Notes: generated from the sequence alone by a model not told the origin. DNA of 44,421 nt from a bacterium HR25 (GCA_002898615.1 BEIB01000003.1:1-44421), one strand, 5' to 3'. Shown: positions 15,373 through 24,964, counted from the stretch's first letter. Numbers and translations: made by a program.

Positions 15373-16119
15373 TCACCTGGGCTGTGGCTGCCCCTGGGGC
15401 GGCGTCAGCAGGAAGAAGAACTCCAGGTTCCCCTCCGCCCCCGGCAGGGGGGAGCGGGCCAGGCCCAGGATGCGGTATCCTTCCCCCACCGCCCAAGCGG
15501 CGAAGCGGCCGATGAGGGTCGCATGGAGCTGTGGGTCGCGGACGACGCCCCTGCGGGGCACCTCGCAGCGCCGGGCCTCAAACTGGGGCTTGAAGAGGGC
15601 CAGGACGAGCCCCCCGGGAGCGAGGAGCCTGGCCACCGCTGGCAGCACCTTGGTCAGGGAGATGAAGGAGACGTCCACGGTGGCCAGGTGGACGGGCTCC
15701 GGGAGGGAAGCCAGGTAGCGGGCGTTGACCCGCTCCATGACCACCACGCGGCTGTCCCGGCGCAGGCGGGGGTGGAGCTGCCCGTAGCCCACGTCCACGG
15801 CGTAGACGCGGGCGGCGCCGTGCTGCAGGAGGCAGTCGGTGAAGCCGCCGGTGGAGGCGCCGATATCCACCGCTACCTTGCCGGCCACCTCCAGCCGGAA
15901 GCGGTGGAGGGCGTGTTCCAGCTTCTCGCCGCCGCGGCTGACGTAGCGGGGCGTCCCCAGGAGACGGATGGCGGCGGTCTCCTCCACCAGGGTGCCGGGC
16001 TTGGAGACGGGGCGGTCGGCCACCAGGACGCGGCCGGCCATGATCTGGGCGCGGGCCCTCTCGCGGCTTTCGACCAGGCCGCGTTCCACCAGCAGGACGT
16101 CCAGACGTCGCTTGGCCAT
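15373..16119 (-). CDS. tlyA: TlyA-family rRNA 2'-O-methyltransferase
   Basis: A 248-residue protein with an N-terminal S4 RNA-binding domain (1-60; KRRLDVLLVERGL, AGRVLV) and an FtsJ/RrmJ-type methyltransferase domain. The SAM motif is VDIGASTGGFTDCLL, followed by VYAVDVGYGQL, VDVSFISL and the LFKPQFE active-site strand. TlyA proteins methylate ribose of cytidines in 16S and/or 23S rRNA in ribosome assembly; the name haemolysin is historical. Upstream of the ATG there is no Shine-Dalgarno, only a TATCAT (16147-16152, minus) that could give a short leader of about 20 nt. It stands between clpX (78 bp) and nadK (31 bp). Confidence 0.9.
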   Translation of the reverse strand: MAKRRLDVLLVERGLVESRERARAQIMAGRVLVADRPVSKPGTLVEETAAIRLLGTPRYVSRGGEKLEHALHRFRLEVAGKVAVDIGASTGGFTDCLLQHGAARVYAVDVGYGQLHPRLRRDSRVVVMERVNARYLASLPEPVHLATVDVSFISLTKVLPAVARLLAPGGLVLALFKPQFEARRCEVPRRGVVRDPQLHATLIGRFAAWAVGEGYRILGLARSPLPGAEGNLEFFFLLTPPQGQPQPR

Positions 16120-16146
16120 GGCGAATGGGTAGAGACCCCGGCCCCT

Positions 16147-16152
16147 ATGATA
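16147..16152 (-). promoter_or_regulatory. Possible -10 for tlyA
   Basis: TATCAT on the minus strand, 27 bp before the tlyA ATG and in the 78-bp clpX-tlyA gap. Five of six bases match TATAAT. No clear -35 or Shine-Dalgarno is seen. Confidence 0.35.
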
Positions 16153-16197
16153 CAGGCGGCGGTGTGCGGGCGGCCCGACGGGAAGGGGCGAGGGTGG

Positions 16198-17490
16198 CTA
16201 GGCCGTCTCTTCCCTCTCCGCCTCTCCCCAGAGGTCGACGACCTGGCCGTTGCGGTTGAGCAGCAGGGGACGGCGGTGGCCGCGGATCACCTCGGCGTCT
16301 ATGACGCACTTCTTGATATCGGTGCGGGAGGGGATCTCGTACATGACGTCCAGGAGGCACTCCTCCAAGACGGTGCGCAGGCCCCGGGCGCCCGTCTTCA
16401 GGCGCAGGGCCTCCTCGGCGGTGGCCTCCAGGGCGTCCTCTGTGAAGACCAGCTCCACCCCGTCCAGGGCGAAGATCTGCTGGTACTGCTTGACCAGGGC
16501 GTTCTTGGGCTCGGTCAGGATGCGCATGAGGGACTGCTTGTCCAGGGACTGGAGAGGGACGATGACGGGGAGCCGGCCCACGAACTCCGGTATCAGCCCG
16601 TAGTGGAGGAGGTCGTCGGGGATGACGTGCTGGAGCAGCTCGTCGCTGACCTTGGCGCTGTCCTCCGCCGTCATGTGGGCCTTGAAGCCGATGCTGCGCT
16701 TCCCCCTCCCCAGCCGCTGGTCGATGATCTGGTCCAGCCCCTCGAAGGCGCCACCGCAGATGAAGAGGATGCTACTGGTGTTGATCTGGATGAACTCCTG
16801 ATGGGGGTGCTTGCGCCCGCCCTGGGGCGGGACGTTGGCCACGCAGCCCTCGATGATCTTCAGGAGAGCCTGCTGCACCCCCTCGCCGGAGACGTCGCGG
16901 GTGATGGAGGGGTTGTCGCCGCTCTTGCGGGATATCTTGTCTATCTCGTCGATGTAGACGATGCCCCTTTCGGCCCGCGGTATGTCGTAGTCGGCGGCCT
17001 GAATGAGTCGAAGGAGGATGTTCTCCACGTCCTCGCCCACGTAGCCGGCCTCCGTCAGGGAGGTAGCATCGGCGATGGTGAAGGGGACGTCCAGGATCTT
17101 GGCCAGGGTGCGGGCCAGGAGGGTCTTGCCACAGCCCGTGGGGCCGATGAGCAGGATGTTGCTCTTGTCCAGCTCTACGTCCTTGAGCTGGCGCCCGGCC
17201 ACTATGCGCTTGTAGTGGTTGTAGACGGCCACGGAGAGGACCTTCTTGGCCTGCTCCTGGCTCACCACATACTCGCTGAGCTGCTCGTATATGGCCCTGG
17301 GGGGCGGTATGCGCTGGAGGCTGGGGCGCGAGCGGGGCTGGTGCCCGTCCTCGTTGATGATCTCCTGGCAGAGCTGGACGCAGTCATCGCATATGTAGAC
17401 CCCGTTGGGCCCGGCGATGAGGCGGCGCACTTCCGCCTGGCCTTTGCCACAGAACGAGCAGTGGTACTGGCCCCGTCCGCGGGCTGGCAT
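16198..17490 (-). CDS. clpX: ATP-dependent Clp protease ATP-binding subunit ClpX
   Basis: A 430-residue AAA+ unfoldase that feeds substrates to ClpP. The N-terminal zinc-binding domain has Cys11, Cys14, Cys34 and Cys37 (CSFC ... CDDC). Walker A is GPTGCGKT at 116-123. The pore loop is GYVGED, Walker B is VYIDEIDK, and the sensor/arginine-finger region includes PEFVGRLPV. The ClpP-docking IGF loop is present as SIGF in [10 protein letters not shown]. Length and order are standard. It starts 6 bp after clpP, so it is co-transcribed with tig-clpP. Confidence 0.96.
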   Translation of the reverse strand: MPARGRGQYHCSFCGKGQAEVRRLIAGPNGVYICDDCVQLCQEIINEDGHQPRSRPSLQRIPPPRAIYEQLSEYVVSQEQAKKVLSVAVYNHYKRIVAGRQLKDVELDKSNILLIGPTGCGKTLLARTLAKILDVPFTIADATSLTEAGYVGEDVENILLRLIQAADYDIPRAERGIVYIDEIDKISRKSGDNPSITRDVSGEGVQQALLKIIEGCVANVPPQGGRKHPHQEFIQINTSSILFICGGAFEGLDQIIDQRLGRGKRSIGFKAHMTAEDSAKVSDELLQHVIPDDLLHYGLIPEFVGRLPVIVPLQSLDKQSLMRILTEPKNALVKQYQQIFALDGVELVFTEDALEATAEEALRLKTGARGLRTVLEECLLDVMYEIPSRTDIKKCVIDAEVIRGHRRPLLLNRNGQVVDLWGEAEREETA

Positions 17491-17496
17491 GGCCTG

Positions 17497-18138
17497 CTAC
17501 CCCTTTTGCTCCCCGCCGGCTATCACCGGCACCTTCGGGCTGATGAGTATGTCATCTATGATGCCATACTCCTTGGCCGATGCAGCGTCCATGAAGAACT
17601 CGCGGTCCGTGTCGTGGGCGATCTTCTCGATGGGCTGGCCGGTGTGGTAGGCCAGGATCTGGCGTATCAGCTCGTTGCGGCGGATGACCTCCTTGGCGAT
17701 GACCTCCACATCGGCGGCGCGGCCGGTGGCACCCCCGTGCGCCTGGTGCATGTGGATGGTGGAGTGGGGCAGGGCGTAGCGCTTCCCCTTGGCGCCGGCC
17801 GCCAGCAGGACGGTGGCCATGCTGGCGCACTCCCCCACGCAGATGGTGGAGACATCGCAGCGCACCAACTGCATAGTGTCATAGATGGCCAGCCCGGCGC
17901 TGATGACGCCACCCGGCGAGTTGATGTAGAGATGGATGTCCTTGTCAGGGTCTTCCCGCTCCAGGTAGAGGAGCTGACAGATGATCAGGTTGGCGATCTG
18001 GTCATCTATGGGCCAGCCCAGGAAGATGATCCGCTCCTTCAGGAGGAGCGAGAAGATGTCGAAGGCCCGCTCCCCGCGGGGCCCTTGTTCAATGACGTAA
18101 GGGATGATGGAACTGATGCGCTCGGCGCCCAATGTCAT
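17497..18138 (-). CDS. clpP: ClpP-family serine protease subunit (catalytic Asp replaced by Glu)
   Basis: A 213-residue ClpP. The nucleophile Ser106 is in GECASMA and His131 is in HSTIHMHQ. The third triad position should be the Asp of the DTDRDFF block, but here the block reads HDTDREFF, so Glu180 occupies it. The DNA reads GAG on the minus strand (bases 17601-17599). The handle helix and the SPGGVISAG strand are intact, so the 14-mer should assemble. Activity could be reduced, altered, or dependent on a second ClpP paralogue outside the window. Its ATG overlaps the tig stop by 4 bp and clpX follows at 6 bp, so it is the expected partner of that ClpX. Confidence 0.94.
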   Translation of the reverse strand: MTLGAERISSIIPYVIEQGPRGERAFDIFSLLLKERIIFLGWPIDDQIANLIICQLLYLEREDPDKDIHLYINSPGGVISAGLAIYDTMQLVRCDVSTICVGECASMATVLLAAGAKGKRYALPHSTIHMHQAHGGATGRAADVEVIAKEVIRRNELIRQILAYHTGQPIEKIAHDTDREFFMDAASAKEYGIIDDILISPKVPVIAGGEQKG

Positions 18139-19481
18139 GTCTGGCTCTCCTCCTTCTCCGCCTCGGCACTCTCCGCCCCGGATGCCTGCTGGGGGCTCTC
18201 TCTTTCCTCGACCTTCCCGGAGGCGATGGCGACGAGGCGGTCCAGGGTCTTGCGGGTGAGGAGGGAGCGGCGCAGCGCCTCCCGTCCCGCCGGGGACTCC
18301 AGGATGGCCCGCAGGCCACCGTCCGGCTGTCCGCCGGCGGACAGCCGCTCTATCTCCTGGGCTATCTCCTCGTCCATGACCTGGACGCCCTCCAGCTCCG
18401 CCAGACGTCCCAGGGCTAGGGAGCGGCGCAGCCGCTCCTCCGCCCGCCCCCGGTACTCCTGCCAGAGCTCCTCCGGGGAGCGTCTCAACTGCTCTATGTA
18501 GCGGTCCACGTCCTGGCCGACCGCCCTGGCCTCCTCCCGCAGGAGGCGTTCCACCTCTTCCTCCACCAGCACCTGCGGGAACTCGATGCGAGCGGCCATC
18601 TCCACCAGGGCCTCCACTGCCCTCTCTCTATAAGACGCTTCGGCCTCCGCTTCCTTACGCTGCCGCAGGTCTTCCTCCAGGCGGGCCCGCAGCGCCTCCA
18701 GGCTGGCGAAGCCCTCTCCCACCTCGCGGGCGAAGTCGTCGTTCAGCTCGGGCAGGCGCTCCTCCCGCACCGCCCGCACTCTTATGGTGAAGGTGGCTGG
18801 CCGCCCCGCCAGCTCCCGGCGGGGGTAGTCCTCCGGCAGGGGGAGGGTGACCGTCTTCTCCTGGCCCCGCTCCATGCCGATGACCGCCTCCGCCAGGCCC
18901 GGGAGGAGCAGGACGGAGCCCTCCTGCAGCCTCACCTCCACGTCCTCCTCGTTCATCAGCCGCCGGCCCTCCACCTCGCCCCTGATGTCCATGTAGACTA
19001 TGTCCCCCCACTGGACGGGGCGGTTGACGGGCTCGTGCAGGGCGTAGCGGCGGCGCAGCTCCTCCAGGGCGGCGTCCACCTCCTCCGGCGCCACCTCCAC
19101 CGGCTCCCGCTCTACCCGCAATGAACGGTAGTCCCCCAGCTCTATTACGGGCGGGAGGGGCACTTTGGCTTTTATCACCGGCGGTTCCTCCTGCACCACC
19201 TCCACCTGGGGGCGGTCGAAGGGCTCGATCCCCTGCTCCGTCAGGGCCTCCCGGACCACCTCGGGCACCATGATGTCCAGGGCCTCGTGCAGTAGACGGT
19301 GGCGGCCCAGGTAGCGCTCCAGCATGGAACGGGGGGCCTTGCCGCGCCGGAAGCCGGGGACGTCGGTCCGCTGGACGAGCCTGCGATAGGCGCGCTCCAG
19401 GTAGGACTCCAGCCGCTCTGGCTCTATCTCTATCTCCAGGACGGCCTCGCAGCCGGTGGGGCGTTGTGTGGAGACCTTCAC
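18135..19481 (-). CDS. tig: Trigger factor chaperone
   Basis: A 448-residue ribosome-bound folding chaperone with peptidyl-prolyl isomerase activity. The ribosome-docking signature is [17 protein letters not shown]. The FKBP-like domain includes WGDIVYMDI and [16 protein letters not shown], and a long helical C-terminal arm follows. I chose the GTG at 19481 ([10 protein letters not shown]), which aligns with the usual trigger-factor N-terminus. An ATG 51 bp upstream would put the promoter inside the gene and add residues unlike the family. TGCTATAAT ends 7 bp before the GTG and no Shine-Dalgarno exists, so the message is probably leaderless. It leads the tig-clpP-clpX operon. Confidence 0.93.
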   Translation of the reverse strand: MKVSTQRPTGCEAVLEIEIEPERLESYLERAYRRLVQRTDVPGFRRGKAPRSMLERYLGRHRLLHEALDIMVPEVVREALTEQGIEPFDRPQVEVVQEEPPVIKAKVPLPPVIELGDYRSLRVEREPVEVAPEEVDAALEELRRRYALHEPVNRPVQWGDIVYMDIRGEVEGRRLMNEEDVEVRLQEGSVLLLPGLAEAVIGMERGQEKTVTLPLPEDYPRRELAGRPATFTIRVRAVREERLPELNDDFAREVGEGFASLEALRARLEEDLRQRKEAEAEASYRERAVEALVEMAARIEFPQVLVEEEVERLLREEARAVGQDVDRYIEQLRRSPEELWQEYRGRAEERLRRSLALGRLAELEGVQVMDEEIAQEIERLSAGGQPDGGLRAILESPAGREALRRSLLTRKTLDRLVAIASGKVEERESPQQASGAESAEAEKEESQT

Positions 19482-19488
19482 AAGCCCA

Positions 19489-19497
19489 ATTATAGCA
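19489..19497 (-). promoter_or_regulatory. Extended -10 giving a leaderless tig transcript
   Basis: TGCTATAAT on the minus strand, with a perfect TATAAT. Its last base is 7 bp before the GTG start codon at 19481, so transcription should begin at or within two bases of the codon. It sits in the 47-bp gap after the permease gene. Confidence 0.65.
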
Positions 19498-19528
19498 TGG
19501 CCCCGGGCAGCGTCGACAGGCGCCGCCG

Positions 19529-20488
19529 TCACCGCCGCCGCGGGCTCAGGACATCGTTCAGGACGTCCCCCAGGAAGCTGAAGGAGACCAGGAGAAGGGC
19601 TACCACCGCCGCCGGGACGAAGACCAGGTTCGGATGGGCCAGCATGGTGCGGGGCCCCGCCCCCTCAAAGATCATGGCGCCGAAGCTGGGATGGGGCGGT
19701 TGGATGCCGATACCCAGAAAGGAGAGGGCCACCTCCGCCCCCGCCGCCGTCCCCAGCAACTGGGTGGCTGCCACGATGACCAGGGGCGACACGTTGGGCA
19801 ACAGGTGCCGGAAGACGATGTGCCAGGTGGAGGCGCCCATGGCGCGGGCCGCCAGCACATACTCGCTCTCCCGCAGCGACAGCACCTGGGAGCGCACCAC
19901 CCTCGCCATCCCCACCCAGCCGAAGAGGGAGAGGGCGCCGAAGACTAGGAAGTAGTCCGGCAGCTCCGACTCCACGATGCCCCCCACTCCCAGCCGCCCC
20001 TCCAGCCCCCGGAAGAACCCCTCCACCCGCGGCCGCACCGTGGCGGTTATGATGATGAGGAGCAGGATATCGGGCAGGGCGAAGAAGGCATCGGCCAGCC
20101 GCATGATGGCGCTGTCCACCCGCCCGCCCAGGTAGCCGGCCAGGAGCCCCAGCCCCACCCCCAGAAAGAGGCCGCCCGTCACCAGGGAGGCCACGCTGAC
20201 GATGACGGTGGTCTGGGCCGACCATATGAGCCGACTCAACACATCGCGGCCCAGGCGGTCGGTGCCCAGGGGGTGCTCCCAGCTGGGGCCGGCGAAGGTG
20301 TTGGCGAAGTCCGCCTCCCGGAAGCTGTGAGGGGCTATCCAGGGCGCCAGGAGGCCGGCGGCGTAGATGGCCAGGATGACGACGAGAGAGGCCATGGCCA
20401 GGCGGCGTCCCAGCAGGCGTCGCCAGAGGCCGGGGGCTGGTCGGGCGGCTGGGCCAGCCCCCACGCCGCGGGCTACGCTCAGGCTCAC
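19529..20488 (-). CDS. Peptide-type ABC transporter permease (DppC family)
   Basis: A 319-residue inner-membrane permease. The N-terminal helix (about 30-50) and the periplasmic segment with HPLGTDRLGRDVLSR are diagnostic of DppC/OppC proteins, followed by five more helices. The EAA loop reads EYVLAARAMGAS ... HIVFRHLLPN. A loop between helices (about 160-185, RPRVEGFFRGLEGRL) is somewhat long. It pairs with the DppB-like permease, whose 3' end it overlaps by 4 bp, and with a family 5 binding protein. The two ATPases expected for this transporter class are not in the operon. Substrate could be oligopeptides, nickel or other small ligands. Confidence 0.88.
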   Translation of the reverse strand: MSLSVARGVGAGPAARPAPGLWRRLLGRRLAMASLVVILAIYAAGLLAPWIAPHSFREADFANTFAGPSWEHPLGTDRLGRDVLSRLIWSAQTTVIVSVASLVTGGLFLGVGLGLLAGYLGGRVDSAIMRLADAFFALPDILLLIIITATVRPRVEGFFRGLEGRLGVGGIVESELPDYFLVFGALSLFGWVGMARVVRSQVLSLRESEYVLAARAMGASTWHIVFRHLLPNVSPLVIVAATQLLGTAAGAEVALSFLGIGIQPPHPSFGAMIFEGAGPRTMLAHPNLVFVPAAVVALLLVSFSFLGDVLNDVLSPRRR

Positions 20489-21474
20489 GTCCCTTCCCTC
20501 CCTCCCAGACGGACGCGAGGGTCTATGAAGGCGTAGGCGATGTCCACCAGCAGGTTGGCCACCACGAAGGCCGCCGCTCCCATGAGGACGATGGCCATGA
20601 TGCCGTCATAGTCGCGGGAGAAGACGGCCTCGAAGGCGTAGGAGCCGATGCCCGGTATGCCCAGCAGCGTCTCCAAGAAGATGGAGCCAGAGAGGAGGCC
20701 CGCCAGGGCGAAGCCCATGATGGTGACGATGGGCAGCAGAGCGTTGCGCAGGACATGTCGCATTACCACCAGGTGCTCCGGCAAGCCCTTGGCCCGCGCC
20801 ATGCGGACGTAGTCTTCCCCCAGCACCTCCAGGGTCTGCGCCCGCACCAGCCGCGCCACCCCGGCCACCCCGGGCAATGTCAGGGCCAGCAGCGGCAGGA
20901 CTATGTGCTTCCCCAGAACCCCCACCTCCAAGAAGCCGAAGAACTCTCGCGTCTGCCAGCCGCCCGTGGGGAGCCAGCCCAGGCGCAGAGCGAAGACATA
21001 CTGAAGGAGGGGGACCAGCACCAGCACGGGCACCGCCGCCAGCGCCAGTAACGGCCCCATGGTGAGGGGGTCGCGCCAGGTGCCCTGCCTGAGGGCCGCC
21101 CACACGCCCAGCGGCACCCCCAGGGCGAAGACCAGCAGGAAGGCCAGCAGATTGTACTGGAACGTCACCCAGAGGCGGGGCAGCACTACCTCAGTCACCG
21201 GCAGGCCGTAGTACTTGAAGCTGGTGCCCAGATCGCCGCGGAGGAGGCCCGCCAGGTAGAGGCGGTACTGGGTGAAGAAGTCCTCGTCCAGGCCCCGCTC
21301 CTCCCGGATGCGCTGGACGGTCTCCGGGTCATTGTGCTGGCCGGCCAGCACCCGCACCGGGTCGCCGGGGCCGAAGCGGCCCAGGGCGAAGGTGACCAGG
21401 CTCACCGCCAGCAGGATGACCGGCGCCCACAGCAGACGCCGGAGGATGTAGGCCCAGAGGCCGGCTGAGGCCAT
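20485..21474 (-). CDS. Peptide-type ABC transporter permease (DppB family)
   Basis: A 329-residue permease with six predicted helices. The N-terminal YILRRLLWAPVILLAVSLVTFAL segment (about residues 9-31; second half hydrophobic) and the FGPGDP motif identify DppB/OppB proteins. The cytoplasmic EAA loop reads EDYVRMARAKGLPE ... HVLRNALLPI, and LLGIPGIGSYAFEAVFSRDYD is the typical penultimate loop. It starts 6 bp after the binding-protein gene and overlaps the DppC-like gene by 4 bp, so the three are one unit. Loop 1 has GDLGTSFKYYG, typical for the family. Confidence 0.88.
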   Translation of the reverse strand: MASAGLWAYILRRLLWAPVILLAVSLVTFALGRFGPGDPVRVLAGQHNDPETVQRIREERGLDEDFFTQYRLYLAGLLRGDLGTSFKYYGLPVTEVVLPRLWVTFQYNLLAFLLVFALGVPLGVWAALRQGTWRDPLTMGPLLALAAVPVLVLVPLLQYVFALRLGWLPTGGWQTREFFGFLEVGVLGKHIVLPLLALTLPGVAGVARLVRAQTLEVLGEDYVRMARAKGLPEHLVVMRHVLRNALLPIVTIMGFALAGLLSGSIFLETLLGIPGIGSYAFEAVFSRDYDGIMAIVLMGAAAFVVANLLVDIAYAFIDPRVRLGGREGT

Positions 21475-21480
21475 GGGAGG

Positions 21481-23079
21481 TTAGCGCTGGACCGATACGT
21501 AGCGCAGGCTGGGGATGACGAAGGGCGGCACGAAGAAGCCCTGGACGTAGGGCTTCACCACGTAGCTGGTCTTGGGGTGCAGGAGGGGTATCCAGGGGGC
21601 GTCCTGGACTATTATCTCCTCCACCCGCTGGTAGATGCGGTAGCGGGTCTGCTGGTCGGTCTCGGAGCGGGCCTGCTCCAGCAGGCGGTCCACCTCCGGG
21701 TTGGCGTAGCGAGTGTGGTTGTTGGTGCTCTCGCTGTGGAAGAGGACGTCCAGGAAGTTCTCCGGGTCCACGTAGTCGGCTATCCAGCCCAGGCTGAACA
21801 TATCGAAGCGGCCGGCGTCCACCTCCTGCAGGAAGGTGGCGAACTCCACCAGACGGACATCGATGCGCACCCCCAGGTTCTGCTCCCACATGGCCTGCAC
21901 CGCCTCCAGGGCGGGCCCCGGCGTGCCGCCGACGCCAGAGGCGAGGAGGGTCACGCCGCTGAGGCGGGAGGGTCCGCCGGCCTCGGCCAGGAGCTGACGG
22001 GCCCTCGTCAGGTCGAAGGGGAGGCCCGCGAAGTCCGGGTTGTAGCCGGGCATGCCGGGAGGGAGTATCCCGCGGGCGGGAGTGGCCAGGTCGCGCAGGA
22101 CCACGGAGGAGAGGACGTTCTTGTCTATGGCCATGGCCAGGGCCTGGCGCAGGCGAACGTCGTTGAAGGGGGGACGGCTGGTGTTGAAGCCCAGATAGAA
22201 GGTGGCCAGCTCGTCCACCTGGTGGAACTCGCGGTTCAGGGGGTCGGAGGGGTTGCGCACGCGGTCGATGTCGGGCAGGCCGACGGGGGCCACGTCCACC
22301 TCGTCGTTCTCGTACATGGTCAGAGGGGAGCCGCCGGCCAGGAGGAGGGTCACCCGGGAGACGGAGGGCCTGGGCTCCAGGTAATAGTGCGGGTTGGGCT
22401 CCAGGACGATGCGCTCCCCCAACCGCCACTCTCGCAGGCGGAAGGGGCCAGTGCCGATGGGCTGGCGCGTCCAGCCGCGGGGGTTGGCCTCCACCTGCTC
22501 CCGCTTCACCACGAAGGCCACCGGGTAGGTGAGCTTGGCCAGGAAGTAGGTCTTGGGGGCGTCTATGGTGATCTGGAGGGTGTAATCGTCCACCACCCGT
22601 ATGCCCGTCACCTCGTTGGCCTGGCCGCGGGCGAACTCTCGCGCCCCCACGATGTCTCCCAGGTAAGAGAGGGCCACCGTGGAGCCGGTGCGACGGTCCA
22701 GGGCCCGCTCCAGGGAGAACTTCACGTCCTGCGCCGTCACGGGCCGGCTGCCATCACTGAAGAGGACGCCGCGGCGGAGGAAGAAGGTGTAAGTGCGACC
22801 GTCCCCGCTCACCTCCCAGCGCTCGGCCAGGTCCGGTGAGAGCCGCAGCTCCCTGTCGAAGGTGACCAGGCCGCTGAAGATCTCCACGATGTACGTCCCG
22901 GAGCCCACGTCGGTAGCCAGAGCGGGATCCAGGGTGATGGGGTCCGCTCCGAAGAGACGCAGTTCGCCGCTGACCCGCTCCGGGCCCGCGCCGGTTTGCT
23001 CGCCGCCGGTGCCCCCTCCTCTGCCCACGACAAAGGAGGCCGCCACCCCGGCGACGACCAGCACCAGGAGGACGGCCAC
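21481..23079 (-). CDS. Extracellular solute-binding protein, family 5 (peptide-type)
   Basis: A 532-residue periplasmic-type binding protein for the adjacent permeases. Family 5 features include PITLDPALATDVGSG near the N-terminus, YTFFLRRGVLFSDG, VTAQDVKFSLERAL, and a C-terminal YANPEVDRLLEQARSE with the WIPLLHPK block. From the GTG at 23079 the signal segment lacks a basic n-region and a Shine-Dalgarno. Reading 12 codons further up to a CTG at 23115 adds STRRAVLLLTAVA and brings GGGAGGGG into place, so that CTG may be the true start. There is no lipobox Cys, so it is anchored or secreted by a non-lipid signal. Ligand unknown. Confidence 0.88.
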   Translation of the reverse strand: MAVLLVLVVAGVAASFVVGRGGGTGGEQTGAGPERVSGELRLFGADPITLDPALATDVGSGTYIVEIFSGLVTFDRELRLSPDLAERWEVSGDGRTYTFFLRRGVLFSDGSRPVTAQDVKFSLERALDRRTGSTVALSYLGDIVGAREFARGQANEVTGIRVVDDYTLQITIDAPKTYFLAKLTYPVAFVVKREQVEANPRGWTRQPIGTGPFRLREWRLGERIVLEPNPHYYLEPRPSVSRVTLLLAGGSPLTMYENDEVDVAPVGLPDIDRVRNPSDPLNREFHQVDELATFYLGFNTSRPPFNDVRLRQALAMAIDKNVLSSVVLRDLATPARGILPPGMPGYNPDFAGLPFDLTRARQLLAEAGGPSRLSGVTLLASGVGGTPGPALEAVQAMWEQNLGVRIDVRLVEFATFLQEVDAGRFDMFSLGWIADYVDPENFLDVLFHSESTNNHTRYANPEVDRLLEQARSETDQQTRYRIYQRVEEIIVQDAPWIPLLHPKTSYVVKPYVQGFFVPPFVIPSLRYVSVQR

Positions 23080-23164
23080 GGCCGTCAGGAGAAGAACGGC
23101 ACGACGGGTGCTCAGGGCCTCCCCTCCCTGTCCGCGTTAGGACTATGGTAGCAGACGGTGGCTG

Positions 23165-24955
23165 TCACTGCTCCGTGACCCAGATGTGAAGCTCTTGGAG
23201 CTGCTCCGCTGTCACCGGGGCGGGGGCGCCGGTGAGGGGGTCGGTGGCCGACTTGGTCTTGGGGAAGGCGATCACCTCCCGGATGTCGTCCTCGTCGGCC
23301 AGGAGGGCCACCAGGCGGTCGAGGCCGATGGCGACGCCGCCGTGGGGCGGCGCCCCGTACTCGAAGGCCTCCAGCATGTGCCCGAATCGGGCCCGCGCCT
23401 CCTCCGGTCCGATGCCCAGCACCCGGAACATCCTCTCCTGCAGCTCTCTTCTGTGTATACGTATGGAGCCGCCGCCCAGCTCCCAGCCGTTGCAGACCAG
23501 GTCATAGGAGCGGGCGCGGACGCGGCCAGGATCGTTCTCCAGCAGGGGGATATCCTCCTCCCGGGGCGAGGTGAAGGGGTGGTGGACGGCATACCAGCGC
23601 TGGTCGTCCTCGTCCCACTCCAGCAGGGGGAAGTCCACCACGAAGGCGAAGTGGAGGACTTTCGGGTCGGCCAGGCCGAGACGCTGGCCCAGGTGGCGCC
23701 GCAGGCCGTCCAGCGTTCGGTTCACCACCCTGGGTGTCCCGGCCACCAGGAGGAGGAGGTCTCCCCGCCGGGCCCCGGCGCGGGCGGCCATCTCCCGCAC
23801 CTCCTCCAGGGCCAGATAGCGCCCGATCGGGGAGCGGACGTCCTCCGGTGTCAGATCGTCCAGGCCGCCCTCGCCCAGCAGGGCCACCGAGACGAGGCCC
23901 CGCGCCCCCAGGTGCTGGGCTAGCTGGGTCAGGCCGTCCAGGTCGCGGCGGCTGAAGGCGGCGCCGCCGGGTACGCAGAGGCCCCGCACCTGCCCTCCCT
24001 CGGCCAGCGCCTGACGGAAGACAGCGAACTGGCTCTCCCGCAGCAGGTCGGAGAAGTCGTGCAGTTCCAGGCCGAAGCGCAGATCCGGCTTATCGGTGCC
24101 GAAGCGTCGCATGCTCTCCTCGTAGGTGAGACGAGGGAAGGGGCGGGGCAGGCGCACATCGGGGCGGAGAGACTCCACCAGACAGGTGTGCAGCTCCTCC
24201 ATCAGGGAGAGAATGTCCCCTTCTTCCACGAAGCTCCACTCCAGGTCTAGCTGGGTGAACTCGGGCTGGCGGTCCGCCCGCACGTCCTCGTCCCGGAAGC
24301 AGCGGGCTATCTGGAAGTAGCGCTCGAAGCCGGCCACCATGAGGAGCTGCTTGAGCTGCTGGGGCGACTGGGGCAGGGCGTAAAAGCGGCCGGGGTAGAT
24401 ACGGCTGGGCACCAGGTAGTCCCTGGCCCCCTCCGGGGTGGGCGCCGTCAGGATGGGCGTCTCGATCTCGGTGAAGCCCCTGGCGGTGAGGAAGTCCCGG
24501 ATGAACTTGGTGACCCGGGCCCGCAGGACGATGTTGCGGTGCATGCGCTGCCGCCGCAGGTCCAGGTAACGGTAGCGCAGACGCAGGAGCTCCTCCACCT
24601 CCGTGTCCTCGTTGACATAAAAAGGGGGAGTGCGAGAGGGATTGAGGACGGCGGCCTGGTGTGCCCGCACCTCCACCTCGCCCGTGGGGAGGGCGGGGTT
24701 CTCGGTGCCGGGGGGCCGGCGGGCGACGATGCCCCGCACCTGGAGGACGTATTCGGCGCGGACGGCGTCCGCCACGGCGAAGGCCTCGGGCCCCTCCTGG
24801 GGGTGGAAGACCACCTGCACCAGGCCATCGTGGTCCCGCAGGTCTACGAAGATGAGGCCACCGTGGTCGCGCCGGCGGTGCACCCAGCCCGCCAACGTAA
24901 CCTCCTGGCCGATATGTCGGGGCCGAAGCTCGCCGCAGGCATGGCTCTTGAGCAT
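23165..24955 (-). CDS. aspS: Aspartyl-tRNA synthetase, probably non-discriminating (Asp/Asn)
   Basis: A 596-residue class II synthetase of the bacterial type, with an OB-fold anticodon domain (1-105), a catalytic core and the inserted GAD domain. Motif 2 reads [17 protein letters not shown] and motif 3 includes [12 protein letters not shown]. His31 in HRRRDHGG and Gly83 in PPGTEN match residues linked to non-discriminating behaviour in Pseudomonas aeruginosa. The enzyme may therefore also charge tRNA-Asn with Asp, which would need GatCAB amidotransferase. The ATG is not preceded by a Shine-Dalgarno. TACACT lies 9 bp upstream, suggesting a leaderless message. It is divergent from hemW by 56 bp. 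Confidence 0.94.
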   Translation of the reverse strand: MLKSHACGELRPRHIGQEVTLAGWVHRRRDHGGLIFVDLRDHDGLVQVVFHPQEGPEAFAVADAVRAEYVLQVRGIVARRPPGTENPALPTGEVEVRAHQAAVLNPSRTPPFYVNEDTEVEELLRLRYRYLDLRRQRMHRNIVLRARVTKFIRDFLTARGFTEIETPILTAPTPEGARDYLVPSRIYPGRFYALPQSPQQLKQLLMVAGFERYFQIARCFRDEDVRADRQPEFTQLDLEWSFVEEGDILSLMEELHTCLVESLRPDVRLPRPFPRLTYEESMRRFGTDKPDLRFGLELHDFSDLLRESQFAVFRQALAEGGQVRGLCVPGGAAFSRRDLDGLTQLAQHLGARGLVSVALLGEGGLDDLTPEDVRSPIGRYLALEEVREMAARAGARRGDLLLLVAGTPRVVNRTLDGLRRHLGQRLGLADPKVLHFAFVVDFPLLEWDEDDQRWYAVHHPFTSPREEDIPLLENDPGRVRARSYDLVCNGWELGGGSIRIHRRELQERMFRVLGIGPEEARARFGHMLEAFEYGAPPHGGVAIGLDRLVALLADEDDIREVIAFPKTKSATDPLTGAPAPVTAEQLQELHIWVTEQ

Positions 24956-24964
24956 TTCGAACCT

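Noticed and set aside
15043..18501. An 1152-codon open frame on the plus strand
   Set aside because: It is antisense to nadK, tlyA, clpX, clpP and part of tig. Long antisense frames are expected at this GC content and it shows no recognisable motif.
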